Shown here piece after piece: positions 42,064-54,125 of a DNA stretch of 64,000 nucleotides. Under the pieces are notes generated by a model, which did not search any database, was not told where the DNA came from, and saw nothing but the letters and a program-made list of their open reading frames with translations. Both the position numbers and the translations under genes were made by a program. The stretch's first letter is position 1, and every line of letters starts with the position of its first letter. The stretch lies in contig CP054183.1 in assembly GCA_015709695.1 (NCBI GenBank), positions 186,001 through 250,000 of the forward strand. The letters run 5' to 3'. The stretch comes from Gammaproteobacteria bacterium. Lineage in GTDB: Bacteria; Pseudomonadota; Gammaproteobacteria; Steroidobacterales; GCA-2729495.

Positions 42064-42492
42064 ATGTCTGAAAAGCACACCGGTGGTTGCTTCTGCGGTG
42101 CCGTGTCGGTGGAAGTCACCGGCACCCCGGAGGCGATGGGCTATTGCCATTGCGAATCCTGCCGGTCCTGGTCGGCCGGCCCGGTCAATGCCTTCACGCT
42201 GTGGAAGCCGGCCAACGTCAGGATCACCCGGGGCGCCGGGTTCGTCGGCCGCTACAACAAGTCGGGGAGCAGCGACCGCCAGTACTGCACGCGCTGTGGC
42301 GGCCACCTGCTCACCGAGCATCCGGCGCTAGGCCTGACCGACGTCTTCGCGGCGACGATCCCCGCCGTGCCGTTCAGGCCCGGCGTCCACGTCAACTACG
42401 CGGAAGCCGTGCTGCGGATCCGCGACGGGCTGCCGAAACTCAGGGACTTCCCGGCGGAGCTGGGTGGCTCGGGTCAGATGCTGCCGGAATAG
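42064..42492 (+). CDS. GFA (glutathione-dependent formaldehyde-activating/CENP-V) family protein
   Basis: The 142-residue zinc protein has the GFA cysteine pattern: GGCFCGAV (residues 8-15), [15 protein letters not shown] and [14 protein letters not shown]. Family members bind glutathione or act on formaldehyde adducts, but many are unassigned. ATG 42064 is preceded by TGAGGAG. It lies 78 bases after the tautomerase gene and is probably cotranscribed with it. Confidence 0.83.
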   Translation: MSEKHTGGCFCGAVSVEVTGTPEAMGYCHCESCRSWSAGPVNAFTLWKPANVRITRGAGFVGRYNKSGSSDRQYCTRCGGHLLTEHPALGLTDVFAATIPAVPFRPGVHVNYAEAVLRIRDGLPKLRDFPAELGGSGQMLPE

Positions 42493-42528
42493 TCGCGGTG
42501 CGCCGTCCTGGCCGCCCGCGCGCCAGCC

Positions 42529-42557
42529 GTTGAAAATCCGCCGGCGGGGCCCCATGT
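42529..42557 (+). promoter_or_regulatory. sigma-32 heat-shock promoter of clpB
   Basis: GTTGAAA (42529-42535), a 14-base spacer, then CCCCATGT (42550-42557) closely match the sigma-32 consensus (CTTGAAA, about 14, CCCCATnT). Transcription would begin near 42565, about 26 bases before the clpB ATG. Confidence 0.85.
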
Positions 42558-42590
42558 TCTGGGCACGATGCGTTACCCGGAGCCCGCCCC

Positions 42591-45182
<2,592 letters not shown>

Positions 45183-45220
45183 GCGCCCGCGCGCAGGACA
45201 CGACACAGCAAGGATGGGAC

Positions 45221-45487
45221 ATGCCGATATTCGATTACCGCTGCACGCAGTGCGGCCACAGCTTCGACGCCCTCCAGAAGCTCGGTGAGGCGCCGCTGAG
45301 GAAATGCCCGGAATGCGGCAAGGCCGCGCTGGAGAAGCTGGTGTCGACGCCGGCCTTCCAGGTCAAGGGCAAGCACAAGGAAGGGGCCAGGAAGCAGGCA
45401 TCGGCCCCTTCCCACGACCATGGCCATTCCCATTCCCACGGCGGGCATACGCACAGCCACGGCCCGGGCTGCGGCCACAAGCACTGA
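45221..45487 (+). CDS. FmdB-type zinc-ribbon protein with His-rich tail
   Basis: The 88-residue protein has the FmdB/CxxC-CxxC regulatory zinc ribbon (MPIFDYRCTQCGHSFDALQ then RKCPECG). Its C-terminal third is dominated by histidine with Ser/Gly (from about residue 65), which would bind metal ions. The function of FmdB-type ribbons is mostly unknown. It is the first of two adjacent relatives, and it follows clpB by 38 bases. Confidence 0.8.
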   Translation: MPIFDYRCTQCGHSFDALQKLGEAPLRKCPECGKAALEKLVSTPAFQVKGKHKEGARKQASAPSHDHGHSHSHGGHTHSHGPGCGHKH

Positions 45488-45521
45488 GCCGCGCTGGCGG
45501 CCCCTGGCTGAGGAACGACCC

Positions 45522-45917
45522 GTGCCGATCTACGAATACGCCTGCCAGAAGTGCGGGCATGCATTCGATGCGCTGCAGAAGGTCAGTGACGGCCCGCTGC
45601 GCAAATGTCCGGAGTGCGGCGCGATGCGCCTGAAGCGCCTGGTCTCGGCGCCGCAGTTCCGCCTCAAGGGCACCGGCTGGTACGAGACCGACTTCAAGAC
45701 CGACAAGGACAGGAAGAAGCGGCTGGCGGATGGCGCCGAAGCCAGCCCTGCCGCGGACACCGCCGCCACCGACGCCGGCAAGGATGGCGACAGCGCCAAG
45801 GCCGCGCCGGCGCCCAAGGCCGGCGAAGCCGGGGCCGGCAAGGCCGACAAGCCGGCAAAGGCGACGCCGGCCAGGGCGAAGAAGTCCCCGGGCGGCAAGG
45901 CTGCGGCAGCCGACTGA
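45522..45917 (+). CDS. FmdB-type zinc-ribbon protein with Ala/Lys-rich tail
   Basis: The 131-residue product starts at GTG 45522 with MPIYEYACQKCGHAFDALQKVSDGPL. Its N-terminal half is closely similar to the preceding gene, so the two are tandem duplicates. This copy has GTGWYETDFK and a long, low-complexity Ala/Lys/Pro tail (about residues 65-131). It precedes DUF502 and aspS, a common neighbourhood for this family. Confidence 0.82.
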   Translation: MPIYEYACQKCGHAFDALQKVSDGPLRKCPECGAMRLKRLVSAPQFRLKGTGWYETDFKTDKDRKKRLADGAEASPAADTAATDAGKDGDSAKAAPAPKAGEAGAGKADKPAKATPARAKKSPGGKAAAAD

Positions 45918-45985
45918 ACCCGGGTTGCCGGCCGCCGCCGCATGCGCGACCATAGCAGCCGCTTTCCCCGGTTCCGCAGCCCCTC

Positions 45986-46630
45986 ATGAAACCCGCGCAA
46001 CGTTACCTGGTGGCGGGGCTCCTCGTCTGGATCCCGGTCGGCGTCACCTTCCTGATCCTCAAGCTCATCGTCGACCTCATGGACGAGACGCTGGTCCTGC
46101 TGCCGGAGCATTTCCGCCCCGAGTACCTGATCGGCTTCCGCATCCCGGGCCTGGGTATCGTGCTGTCCGGGCTGGTGGTGTACCTCACCGGCATGCTGGC
46201 CGCCAACCTGGTCGGCCGGCGACTGCTGCGCGGCTGGGATGCCGTCCTGCAACGCATCCCGCTGGTGCGCTCCATCTACGGCGGGGCCAAGAGCTTCACC
46301 GAGGTGATCCTCGGCGACAGCGGCCAGTCCTTCAAGCAGGTGGTGCTGATCGAATACCCGCGCAAGGGCCTCTACAGCATCGGTTTCCTGACGGCCACCG
46401 AACTGGCCGAGGTGCAGGCGCGCACCCACGAGGAGGTGGTCTGCGTGTTCGTGCCGACCACGCCCAACCCGACCTCGGGCTTCATCCTGCTGGTGCCCCG
46501 CCGCGACGTGGTGTTCCTCGACATGGACGTGGAATCCGCCGTCAAGATGGTGGTCTCCCTGGGGGTCGTGGTGCCGGCCTGGGATGCCGAGAAAATGGCC
46601 ATGCTTGCGCGCTCCAGACCCTCTCCTTAA
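45986..46630 (+). CDS. DUF502 family membrane protein
   Basis: The 214-residue protein has two N-terminal membrane segments (about residues 8-30 and 52-75), followed by the DUF502 core (RIPLVRSIYGGAKSFTEVILG, FVPTTPNPTSGFILLVP). The molecular function is unknown. The order FmdB-DUF502-aspS recurs in proteobacteria, so it is probably cotranscribed with aspS. Confidence 0.87.
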   Translation: MKPAQRYLVAGLLVWIPVGVTFLILKLIVDLMDETLVLLPEHFRPEYLIGFRIPGLGIVLSGLVVYLTGMLAANLVGRRLLRGWDAVLQRIPLVRSIYGGAKSFTEVILGDSGQSFKQVVLIEYPRKGLYSIGFLTATELAEVQARTHEEVVCVFVPTTPNPTSGFILLVPRRDVVFLDMDVESAVKMVVSLGVVVPAWDAEKMAMLARSRPSP

Positions 46631-46687
46631 CATCCGCCGCCTTTGCGGCAGCATCCGGACAAGGCCCAGACAGTGACACCCCAAGGC

Positions 46688-48448
<1,761 letters not shown>

Positions 48449-48470
48449 CCGGCGGCGGCGCCCGAAGACG

Positions 48471-49184
48471 ATGAACCGCCGCAGCTTCCTGCTTGCCGGC
48501 ACCGTCGCCGCGATCATGCCAGCCGAAGCCCAGCTTCCCGCCGACAACGTCGTCGTGGTCCACGGACTGTGGATGACCGGCATGGAGACCGGCCTGCTGC
48601 GCAGCCGGCTGCGCGAGGACTACGGCTTCGACCCGCGCCAGTACAGCTACCGCACCGTGCAGGCCGGGCTCGACGCCAACGTGCGCCAGCTCCATGAGTA
48701 CCTGGCCGCCGTGCCCGGCGACACCCTCCACGTGGTCGGCCACAGCCTCGGCGGCCTGCTGGCGCTGCACACGCTGCTGCGTTACCCGGATCCGCGTCCG
48801 GGCCGCGTGGTCTGCCTCGGCTCGCCGCTGCGCGGGAGTGTCGCCGCACGCGCCCTGGCCGGCCTGCCCTTCGGCCAGGAGATCCTCGGCCAGACCATGC
48901 GCGAGGCCGTGCTCGAAGGCGGCCTGGACGAATACCGCGGTGCGCGCGAGGTCGGCGTGATCGCCGGGACCATGGGCCTGGGCCTCGGCGTGGTCATCGA
49001 AAACCTGCCGATCCCGAACGACGGCACGGTCGCGGTCGAGGAAACCCGGCTGCCGGGCATCAGGGACCACCTCGAGATCGAGGTGAGCCACACCGGCCTG
49101 CTGGTGTCGCCGCTGGTGGCCTCCCAGACCGCCTTCTTCCTGCGGCACGGGCAGTTCGCCCGCACGGGCAGCGAGACAGGCTGA
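48471..49184 (+). CDS. alpha/beta-hydrolase, lipase-like, probably exported
   Basis: The 237-residue protein starts MNRRSFLLAGTVAAIMPAEAQ, which resembles a twin-arginine or short Sec signal. It has a VVVVHGLWMTGMETG oxyanion region, the nucleophile elbow VGHSLGG (Ser near residue 87) and a later SHTGLL histidine candidate. This is the PGAP1/lipase-like type of esterase. The substrate is unknown. It follows aspS by 22 bases. Confidence 0.75.
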   Translation: MNRRSFLLAGTVAAIMPAEAQLPADNVVVVHGLWMTGMETGLLRSRLREDYGFDPRQYSYRTVQAGLDANVRQLHEYLAAVPGDTLHVVGHSLGGLLALHTLLRYPDPRPGRVVCLGSPLRGSVAARALAGLPFGQEILGQTMREAVLEGGLDEYRGAREVGVIAGTMGLGLGVVIENLPIPNDGTVAVEETRLPGIRDHLEIEVSHTGLLVSPLVASQTAFFLRHGQFARTGSETG

Positions 49185-49312
49185 GGCTGCCGCGTCCGGG
49201 CTTCGCGAGGCGGCCGTCGTCGCGCCGGGCTCGGGCAGCATTGCGTTCTGCCGTGCATGCAGGAATCATGGCCGCCTGCCGCACCCGACCCAAGCCGAGC
49301 AGGAGGACCGAC

Positions 49313-50671
49313 TTGTCGATCAGCGCACCCGAGACCCCGCCGGCCGCGGGTACCGCCCCTGTCAGGAAATTCTGGTTCGTCGAGCTTGCCGAGGATGTCG
49401 CCCGCAGCCACTTCGGCACCTTGCTCTACGGCGCCTTCACCACCATCGGCCTGCTGGCCTTCGTCGCCATCGGCACGCCCTACGTCCTCAACGTCTACCT
49501 GCAGGTACCGGCGAACGAGCAGGGCCAGATATCCGGCGACCTTGCCGCGTGGACCGAGATCGTGCTGCTGCTGGTGTTCGGCCCGGCCGGCGTGCTGGCC
49601 GACCGCATCGGCCGGAGGCAGGTCTATGCGGTGGGCTACCTGTTCATGGGCATTGCCTATGCCCTGTATCCCTTCGCCGGGTCGGTCACCGAGCTGACCG
49701 GCTACCGCATCGTCTACGCCCTGGGCGTCGGGCTGACGACCGCGATGCTGCAGACCACGCTCGCCGATTACCCGGCCAATGCCTCGCGCGGCAAGGCCAC
49801 CGCGCTGATCGGCACCCTCAACGGCCTCGGTGTCATCATCCTCTCGGTCGGGCTGGGCGGCATGATGAAGGCCTTCGTCGGCCGCGGCTGGGATCCACAG
49901 ATGGCCGGCTACCTCACCCACGGCATCGTCGCCGGCCTGTGCTTTTTCTCGGCGGTCGTCGTCGCCCGTGGCCTCAAGCCGGGCGCCGGCGTCAGCCGCG
50001 CGGCGCGCCTGCCCATCGGCGAGCTGGTGGCGAGCGGCTTCGCCGCGGCACGCAACCCGCGGGTCGCGCTCGCCTATGCCTGCGCCTTCATCGCCCGTGG
50101 CGACCTGGTGGTGGTCGGCACCTTCGTCAACCTCTGGGGCACCAGCGCCGCCATGGCTGCGGGCTACGACCCGGCCGAGGCCTCCGCCAAGGGCCGGATG
50201 CTGTTCGCCGCTTCCACCACCGCCGGCCTGTTCTGGCTGCCGATCATGGGCTACATGCTCGACAAGCTGAACCGCGTCACCGGCGCGGTGGTCTGCATGG
50301 CGCTGGCCGCAGCGGGGTTCCTGTTCACCGACATGGTCGACGATCCGCTGGACAGCCGGAACCTGGGGTTCTTCCTGCTCCTCGGCATCGGCCAGATCAG
50401 CGCCTTCGCCGCCGCCGCCACGCTCATCGGTCAGGAAGCACCGAAGGAATCGCGCGGTGCGGTCATCGGGCTGTTCAACATGTCCGGCGCCATCGGCATC
50501 CTGTTCTGCACCGCCGTCGGCGGCCGCCTGTTCGACGCCATCGGCCCGCACGCCGTGTTCGAGATGGTCGGCACCATCACCGTGCTAGTCGTGCTCTTCG
50601 GCCTCTGGGTGCGCTGGAAGGCGCCCGGGCCGCTGAAGCCGGAGCGGGGCGGGGTGGAGCTGGGGGTCTGA
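49313..50671 (+). CDS. major facilitator superfamily transporter
   Basis: The 452-residue product has 12 predicted membrane segments and the MFS loop motif GVLADRIGRRQVYAVG between segments 2 and 3. TTG 49313 is preferred as start because a perfect AGGAGG lies at 49301-49306, 6 bases upstream; ATG 49268 and an earlier codon at 49241 have no such signal. The substrate is not recognisable. The last 155 bases are duplicated at 62179-62333, and the gene abuts the CRISPR-Cas insert. Confidence 0.85.
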   Translation: MSISAPETPPAAGTAPVRKFWFVELAEDVARSHFGTLLYGAFTTIGLLAFVAIGTPYVLNVYLQVPANEQGQISGDLAAWTEIVLLLVFGPAGVLADRIGRRQVYAVGYLFMGIAYALYPFAGSVTELTGYRIVYALGVGLTTAMLQTTLADYPANASRGKATALIGTLNGLGVIILSVGLGGMMKAFVGRGWDPQMAGYLTHGIVAGLCFFSAVVVARGLKPGAGVSRAARLPIGELVASGFAAARNPRVALAYACAFIARGDLVVVGTFVNLWGTSAAMAAGYDPAEASAKGRMLFAASTTAGLFWLPIMGYMLDKLNRVTGAVVCMALAAAGFLFTDMVDDPLDSRNLGFFLLLGIGQISAFAAAATLIGQEAPKESRGAVIGLFNMSGAIGILFCTAVGGRLFDAIGPHAVFEMVGTITVLVVLFGLWVRWKAPGPLKPERGGVELGV

Positions 50672-50682
50672 GGCGGCCGGCG
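50517..50682 (+). repeat. 166-bp direct repeat, left copy (flanks CRISPR-Cas insert)
   Basis: Bases 50517-50682 are identical to 62179-62344 at every position when read side by side. They cover the MFS 3' end, its TGA and 11 bases beyond. The two copies bracket 11.5 kb containing the whole CRISPR-Cas locus. The left copy completes the MFS gene. Confidence 0.95.
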
Positions 50683-50909
50683 GGCTTCGCCAGGCGGGGT
50701 GCCACGGGAAGCCCCGGTGGCTCACGCTGTGAGCCACCCCTGATATAAGCTTCGAATCAAGAAGAAATACGGCTGATACCCGTTATCGGCTGTGGCAATC
50801 GCAGCGAATCATGATGCCGCGACCGAGTAGCGGCGGATGCCGATTCCTGGGTTGACCGCACCGGCAGTTCGTCATCACCACCCTCACGGGTGCTGGCGCA
50901 GGGGAAGAC
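50683..50909 (+). promoter_or_regulatory. cas operon upstream region with palindrome next to a -10 box
   Basis: A perfect 10-bp inverted repeat, GGTGGCTCAC-GCT-GTGAGCCACC, lies at 50716-50738. It is followed 5 bases later by an extended -10-like TGATATAAG (TATAAG 50744-50749). The palindrome covers the -35 region, as a repressor operator would; it also could act as a hairpin for MFS transcripts, but there is no T-run. A weaker inverted pair GGGCTTC/GAAGCCC (50682-50688 with 50708-50714) lies at the insert edge. No gene is seen here. GGGGAAG precedes the cas3 ATG. Confidence 0.5.
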
Positions 50910-53900
50910 ATGGAGCCATTCGGTACCAGCACGAAAGGCATATCGGATGCCACGTTTGCGCAGGTGTTCAGCGCGGCGACAACACTGGACTCCCCTTATG
51001 CCTATCAGTATCGACTGGCCACCGATCCCTGGCCGGACCTTCTCGATGTGCCAACCGGCATGGGCAAGACGGCAGCCATCACGCTGGCGTGGCTGTGGAA
51101 GCGGGGCTGGCGCAAAGGTGGCCGCACCGGCCCCGTCGATACCTCCACTCCACGCCGCCTGGTGTGGTGCCTTCCGATGCGCGTACTGGTTGAGCAGACG
51201 CGCGACAACGTCGCCGGCTGGCTCTGCAACCTGGACATTCACGGAAAGCAGGGCGACAACAAGGTATCCGTCCATGTGCTGATGGGTGGCGAGGAGGACC
51301 TCGGCTCCTGGGCCGAGCATCCGGAAGAGGACATGATCCTCATCGGCACCCAGGACATGCTGCTTTCACGCGCCCTGATGCGTGGTTACGGCATGAGCCG
51401 CTACCAGTGGCCCATCCACTTTGCCTTGCTGCACAACGACTGCCTTTGGGCATACGACGAGGTGCAGCTGATGGGTGCAGGGCTGGCGACTTCCGCACAG
51501 ATCGAAGCTTTTCGTCGTCGTTTCGTGCCGGCCGTGGCGAGCCATTCGCTGTGGGTCTCGGCAACGCTGCGCCAGGAGTGGCTGGCGACGGTCGATCTGC
51601 GGCCGCATATGGACTCGCTGCAACGCCATACCATCGGCGATGTGGACAGGCAGCAGGCTGGTGAGCGGCTGCGTGCCGTCAAGTCATTGCGGTCTGCAAC
51701 GTTGCGTCTCGGCAATGACAACGGCAAGCAGAATGGCAGGGCGTATCTCGGTGCGCTATGCGCGGAAGTGCTCGCGCACCATGACGTGAAAGCGCAGACC
51801 CTCGTCATCCTCAACAATGTCAGCCGGGCACAGGGACTCTTCCAGCTCCTGTGCAGGGAGCGGGCAGGCAAGGGGGATCTGCTGATTCATGCCCGCTTCC
51901 GTCCGGCCGAGCGGGCCGCGCAGGCGCGACGGCTGCGTGATGAGCCTGACGTCGACCGCATCATCGTTGCCACACAGGCCATCGAGGCCGGTGTCGATAT
52001 TTCCTCCAGGGTGATGTTTACCGAGCTGGCTCCGTGGACGTCGATGGTGCAGCGCTTCGGCCGCTGCAATCGCTACGGGGAGCACAACAAGGACGGCGCA
52101 CACATATTCTGGATCGATATCGAGCCAGACAAGACCATGGTATTGCCCTATACGGACGAAGTACTGGATGTTGCGCGCACCAGGCTTGCGGGGTTGGCGA
52201 GTGCGAGCCCGCAGGATTTGCCACCAGCGGATGAAGCTCACCCGCTCACGGCGGTTCTGCGTCGCAAGGACTTCCTGGATCTCTTCAATACCGACCCTGA
52301 CCTGTCGGGCTTCGACGTCGATGTATCCGACTACATCCGTGACAGCGGTACACCCGGCGTGCAGGTGTTCTGGCGCGAATTCGAGGGCGACCCCAACCAG
52401 CCGGAACCGCAGGCACGACCCGTCCGCGATGAGCTGTGCCCGGCGTCCATCGGGCAGGTCACGGCCTTGGTCAGGCGCAAGGACGTCACGCTCTGGAACT
52501 GGGACGCACTGGACGGCCGGTGGTCGAGGTTACAGCGTGACCGCAAGCCGCGCCCCGGCATGGTACTGATGGCAAGCAGTACCCATGGCGGCTACGACCC
52601 GACCATCGGCTTTGATGCCGACAGCCGGAAGCCGGTGCAGCCGTTGCCGCCGGCAGCGACGGGCCGCGACAGCATGCCTGACTACACCGATGACGGACTC
52701 TCGAGACAGAACAGGCCGGTGTTGCTCGCCGAGCACCTCACACACGTCGCCCAGCATGCCGGGCGATTGTGCACTGCGGTCGGCGAGACGGAGCATCTCG
52801 GTGCGGTGGTGCGCGCTGGCCGTTGGCACGACCTGGGCAAACTCCACGCGGTCTTTCAGGGCTCGATGTACCGCTGTCGCCCGCCAGCCGATCCGGCGCG
52901 GCCGCTGGCCAAGTCCGATTGCGCGGGGCCGATGCGCCACGACCGTCCATATTTCCGCCACGAGCTGGCCTCCATGCTGGGCTGGCTGGCCCAGTACGAC
53001 GCGGAGCCGGATGCCGATCTCGTCGCGTACCTGATCCTCGCCCATCATGGCAAGGTGCGCATGAGCCTGCGCGCCATGCCTACGGAACAGGCGGGCGCCG
53101 ATGTCAGGCGCTTTGCTCGTGGTATTCATGAGGGTGATTTGCTGCCCGCGCTGGATTTTGACGGTGAACACAGCGGGGCAATCACGCTCAAGCTTGCGCT
53201 GATGGAAATCGGGCTTGGCGAGCAGGGGCCATCGTGGAGCGAACGTGCGTTGCGGCTCCGGGATCGGCTTGGCCCGATTCGACTGGCCTGGCTGGAAACC
53301 CTGGTGCGGCTGGCCGACTGGCGTGCCTCGGCAGCCGAACAGCTTGAACCGGTCGACGGGCAGCCGCACAATGCGACACATGAACTGGATCGAAGCCATC
53401 CATCACTGGCGCAGGTTGCCACGGGCGGAGCAGCAGCGGCGCGCACTGGCGAATCTGCCACGCAAGGTGGCGCGCAGCATGGCCTTCGAGGGCGAGCCGG
53501 TGGATCAGGCGATGCTGGAAGCCGAACTCGGCCGCCTCAAGCAGCAACCCGCTACGTCGACACCACACTCGGCATCCTGAGCTACGCCGAGCTCGCACCG
53601 CATCTGGCGCGCCGCGTCGAGCAGGCCCAGTACGCCATCCGCCAGGGCGAACTTGATCGCCGGCTGGTTGATGAGAGTCTCTTCCTCGAACTGCACAAAC
53701 GTATCTGTGGCGACCTGACGCCAGACTTCTCCGGCCGCTGGCGAAGCCAGGAGGTCATTGTCGGCGAGCATCAACCGCCCTTGCCGCATCTCGTCGCCCA
53801 GGGGATGCGTGAGTACGTGCGCGATCTCCAGGCCCGTATCGATGCCTTGCCATCCGAGGCCGGTGATTCCCTGCTGGAGCTGCTGGCCTTTGCCGAGGGC

Positions 53901-54125
53901 CGGCTGCTCAGCATTCACCCGTTCACCGATTTCAATGGCCGCACCACACGCGTGTTCATCGACTGGCTGACACGCCGTCTCGACCTCCCGGATGTCGATC
54001 CGACACCGGATGAGGGCGAGGCAACCGCTCTTTACCTCGCCGCACTGCGCGCCGCCGACCGCCACCACTGGACGCCGCTGATGGCGATCTGGCGTGAACG
54101 CCTGCAGCAGGGGGCCGGGTCATGA
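50910..54125 (+). CDS. cas3: type I-G Cas3 helicase-HD nuclease with in-frame C-terminal Fic domain
   Basis: The 1071-residue frame begins with an SF2 helicase: Walker A PTGMGKT (48-54), DEVQ as motif II (183-186), motif V ATQAIEAGVDIS, and motif VI QRFGRCNR near 380. An HD nuclease follows, with HD at 640-641 in RWHDLGK and further His in FRHELAS and AHHGK. The helicase-then-HD order fits subtype I-G. After ADWRASAAEQ (about 802-811) the frame does not stop. It runs through about 70 Gly/Ala/Arg-rich residues, out of frame with an antitoxin-like gene, and then a Fic domain (about 881-1071). The stop overlaps the csx17 start by 4 bases. Either a true Cas3-Fic fusion or loss of the cas3 stop could explain this. 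Confidence 0.9.
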   Translation: MEPFGTSTKGISDATFAQVFSAATTLDSPYAYQYRLATDPWPDLLDVPTGMGKTAAITLAWLWKRGWRKGGRTGPVDTSTPRRLVWCLPMRVLVEQTRDNVAGWLCNLDIHGKQGDNKVSVHVLMGGEEDLGSWAEHPEEDMILIGTQDMLLSRALMRGYGMSRYQWPIHFALLHNDCLWAYDEVQLMGAGLATSAQIEAFRRRFVPAVASHSLWVSATLRQEWLATVDLRPHMDSLQRHTIGDVDRQQAGERLRAVKSLRSATLRLGNDNGKQNGRAYLGALCAEVLAHHDVKAQTLVILNNVSRAQGLFQLLCRERAGKGDLLIHARFRPAERAAQARRLRDEPDVDRIIVATQAIEAGVDISSRVMFTELAPWTSMVQRFGRCNRYGEHNKDGAHIFWIDIEPDKTMVLPYTDEVLDVARTRLAGLASASPQDLPPADEAHPLTAVLRRKDFLDLFNTDPDLSGFDVDVSDYIRDSGTPGVQVFWREFEGDPNQPEPQARPVRDELCPASIGQVTALVRRKDVTLWNWDALDGRWSRLQRDRKPRPGMVLMASSTHGGYDPTIGFDADSRKPVQPLPPAATGRDSMPDYTDDGLSRQNRPVLLAEHLTHVAQHAGRLCTAVGETEHLGAVVRAGRWHDLGKLHAVFQGSMYRCRPPADPARPLAKSDCAGPMRHDRPYFRHELASMLGWLAQYDAEPDADLVAYLILAHHGKVRMSLRAMPTEQAGADVRRFARGIHEGDLLPALDFDGEHSGAITLKLALMEIGLGEQGPSWSERALRLRDRLGPIRLAWLETLVRLADWRASAAEQLEPVDGQPHNATHELDRSHPSLAQVATGGAAAARTGESATQGGAQHGLRGRAGGSGDAGSRTRPPQAATRYVDTTLGILSYAELAPHLARRVEQAQYAIRQGELDRRLVDESLFLELHKRICGDLTPDFSGRWRSQEVIVGEHQPPLPHLVAQGMREYVRDLQARIDALPSEAGDSLLELLAFAEGRLLSIHPFTDFNGRTTRVFIDWLTRRLDLPDVDPTPDEGEATALYLAALRAADRHHWTPLMAIWRERLQQGAGS
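53380..53580 (+). CDS. VbhA/YhfG-like Fic antitoxin, overprinted on the cas3-fic junction
   Basis: In the +1 frame relative to cas3 lies a 66-residue protein beginning MNWIEAIHHWRRLPRAEQQ (ATG 53371 is an alternative start). It contains S33-M-A-F-E37-G38, matching the [S/T]xxxE[G/N] helix of class I Fic inhibitors, which sits in the Fic ATP site. It looks charged, helical and protein-like, whereas the cas3 frame over the same bases is low complexity. Its TGA (53578-53580) lies within the start of the Fic domain reading frame. Antitoxin-before-toxin with overlap is the usual class I arrangement. No strong ribosome-binding site is seen. Confidence 0.72.
   Translation: MNWIEAIHHWRRLPRAEQQRRALANLPRKVARSMAFEGEPVDQAMLEAELGRLKQQPATSTPHSAS
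53550..54125 (+). other. Fic (AMP-transferase-type) domain coding segment
   Basis: From RYVDTTLGILSYAEL to the stop, about 191 residues form a Fic fold, with LFLELHKRICGDL, GRWR, and the active-site loop HPFTDFNGRTTR (residues 1003-1014 of the long frame). The catalytic His, Asp, Asn, Gly and both Arg of HPFx[D/E]GNGRxxR are present; the first Gly is Phe. In this frame there is no ATG, GTG or TTG between the Cas3 HD domain and TTG near 53782, so the domain needs fusion to Cas3, a non-standard start (CTG 53577 overlaps the antitoxin TGA), or a -1 frameshift from the antitoxin. Confidence 0.85.

Noticed and set aside
49241-49312. Longer MFS transporter start at 49241 or ATG 49268
   Set aside because: Neither has a ribosome-binding site, whereas a perfect AGGAGG lies 6 bases before TTG 49313.
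53215-53370. Extending the antitoxin upstream to the ATG at 53215
   Set aside because: The added 52 residues mirror the Cas3 HD region out of frame (Trp/Gly/Arg-rich) and carry no antitoxin character.
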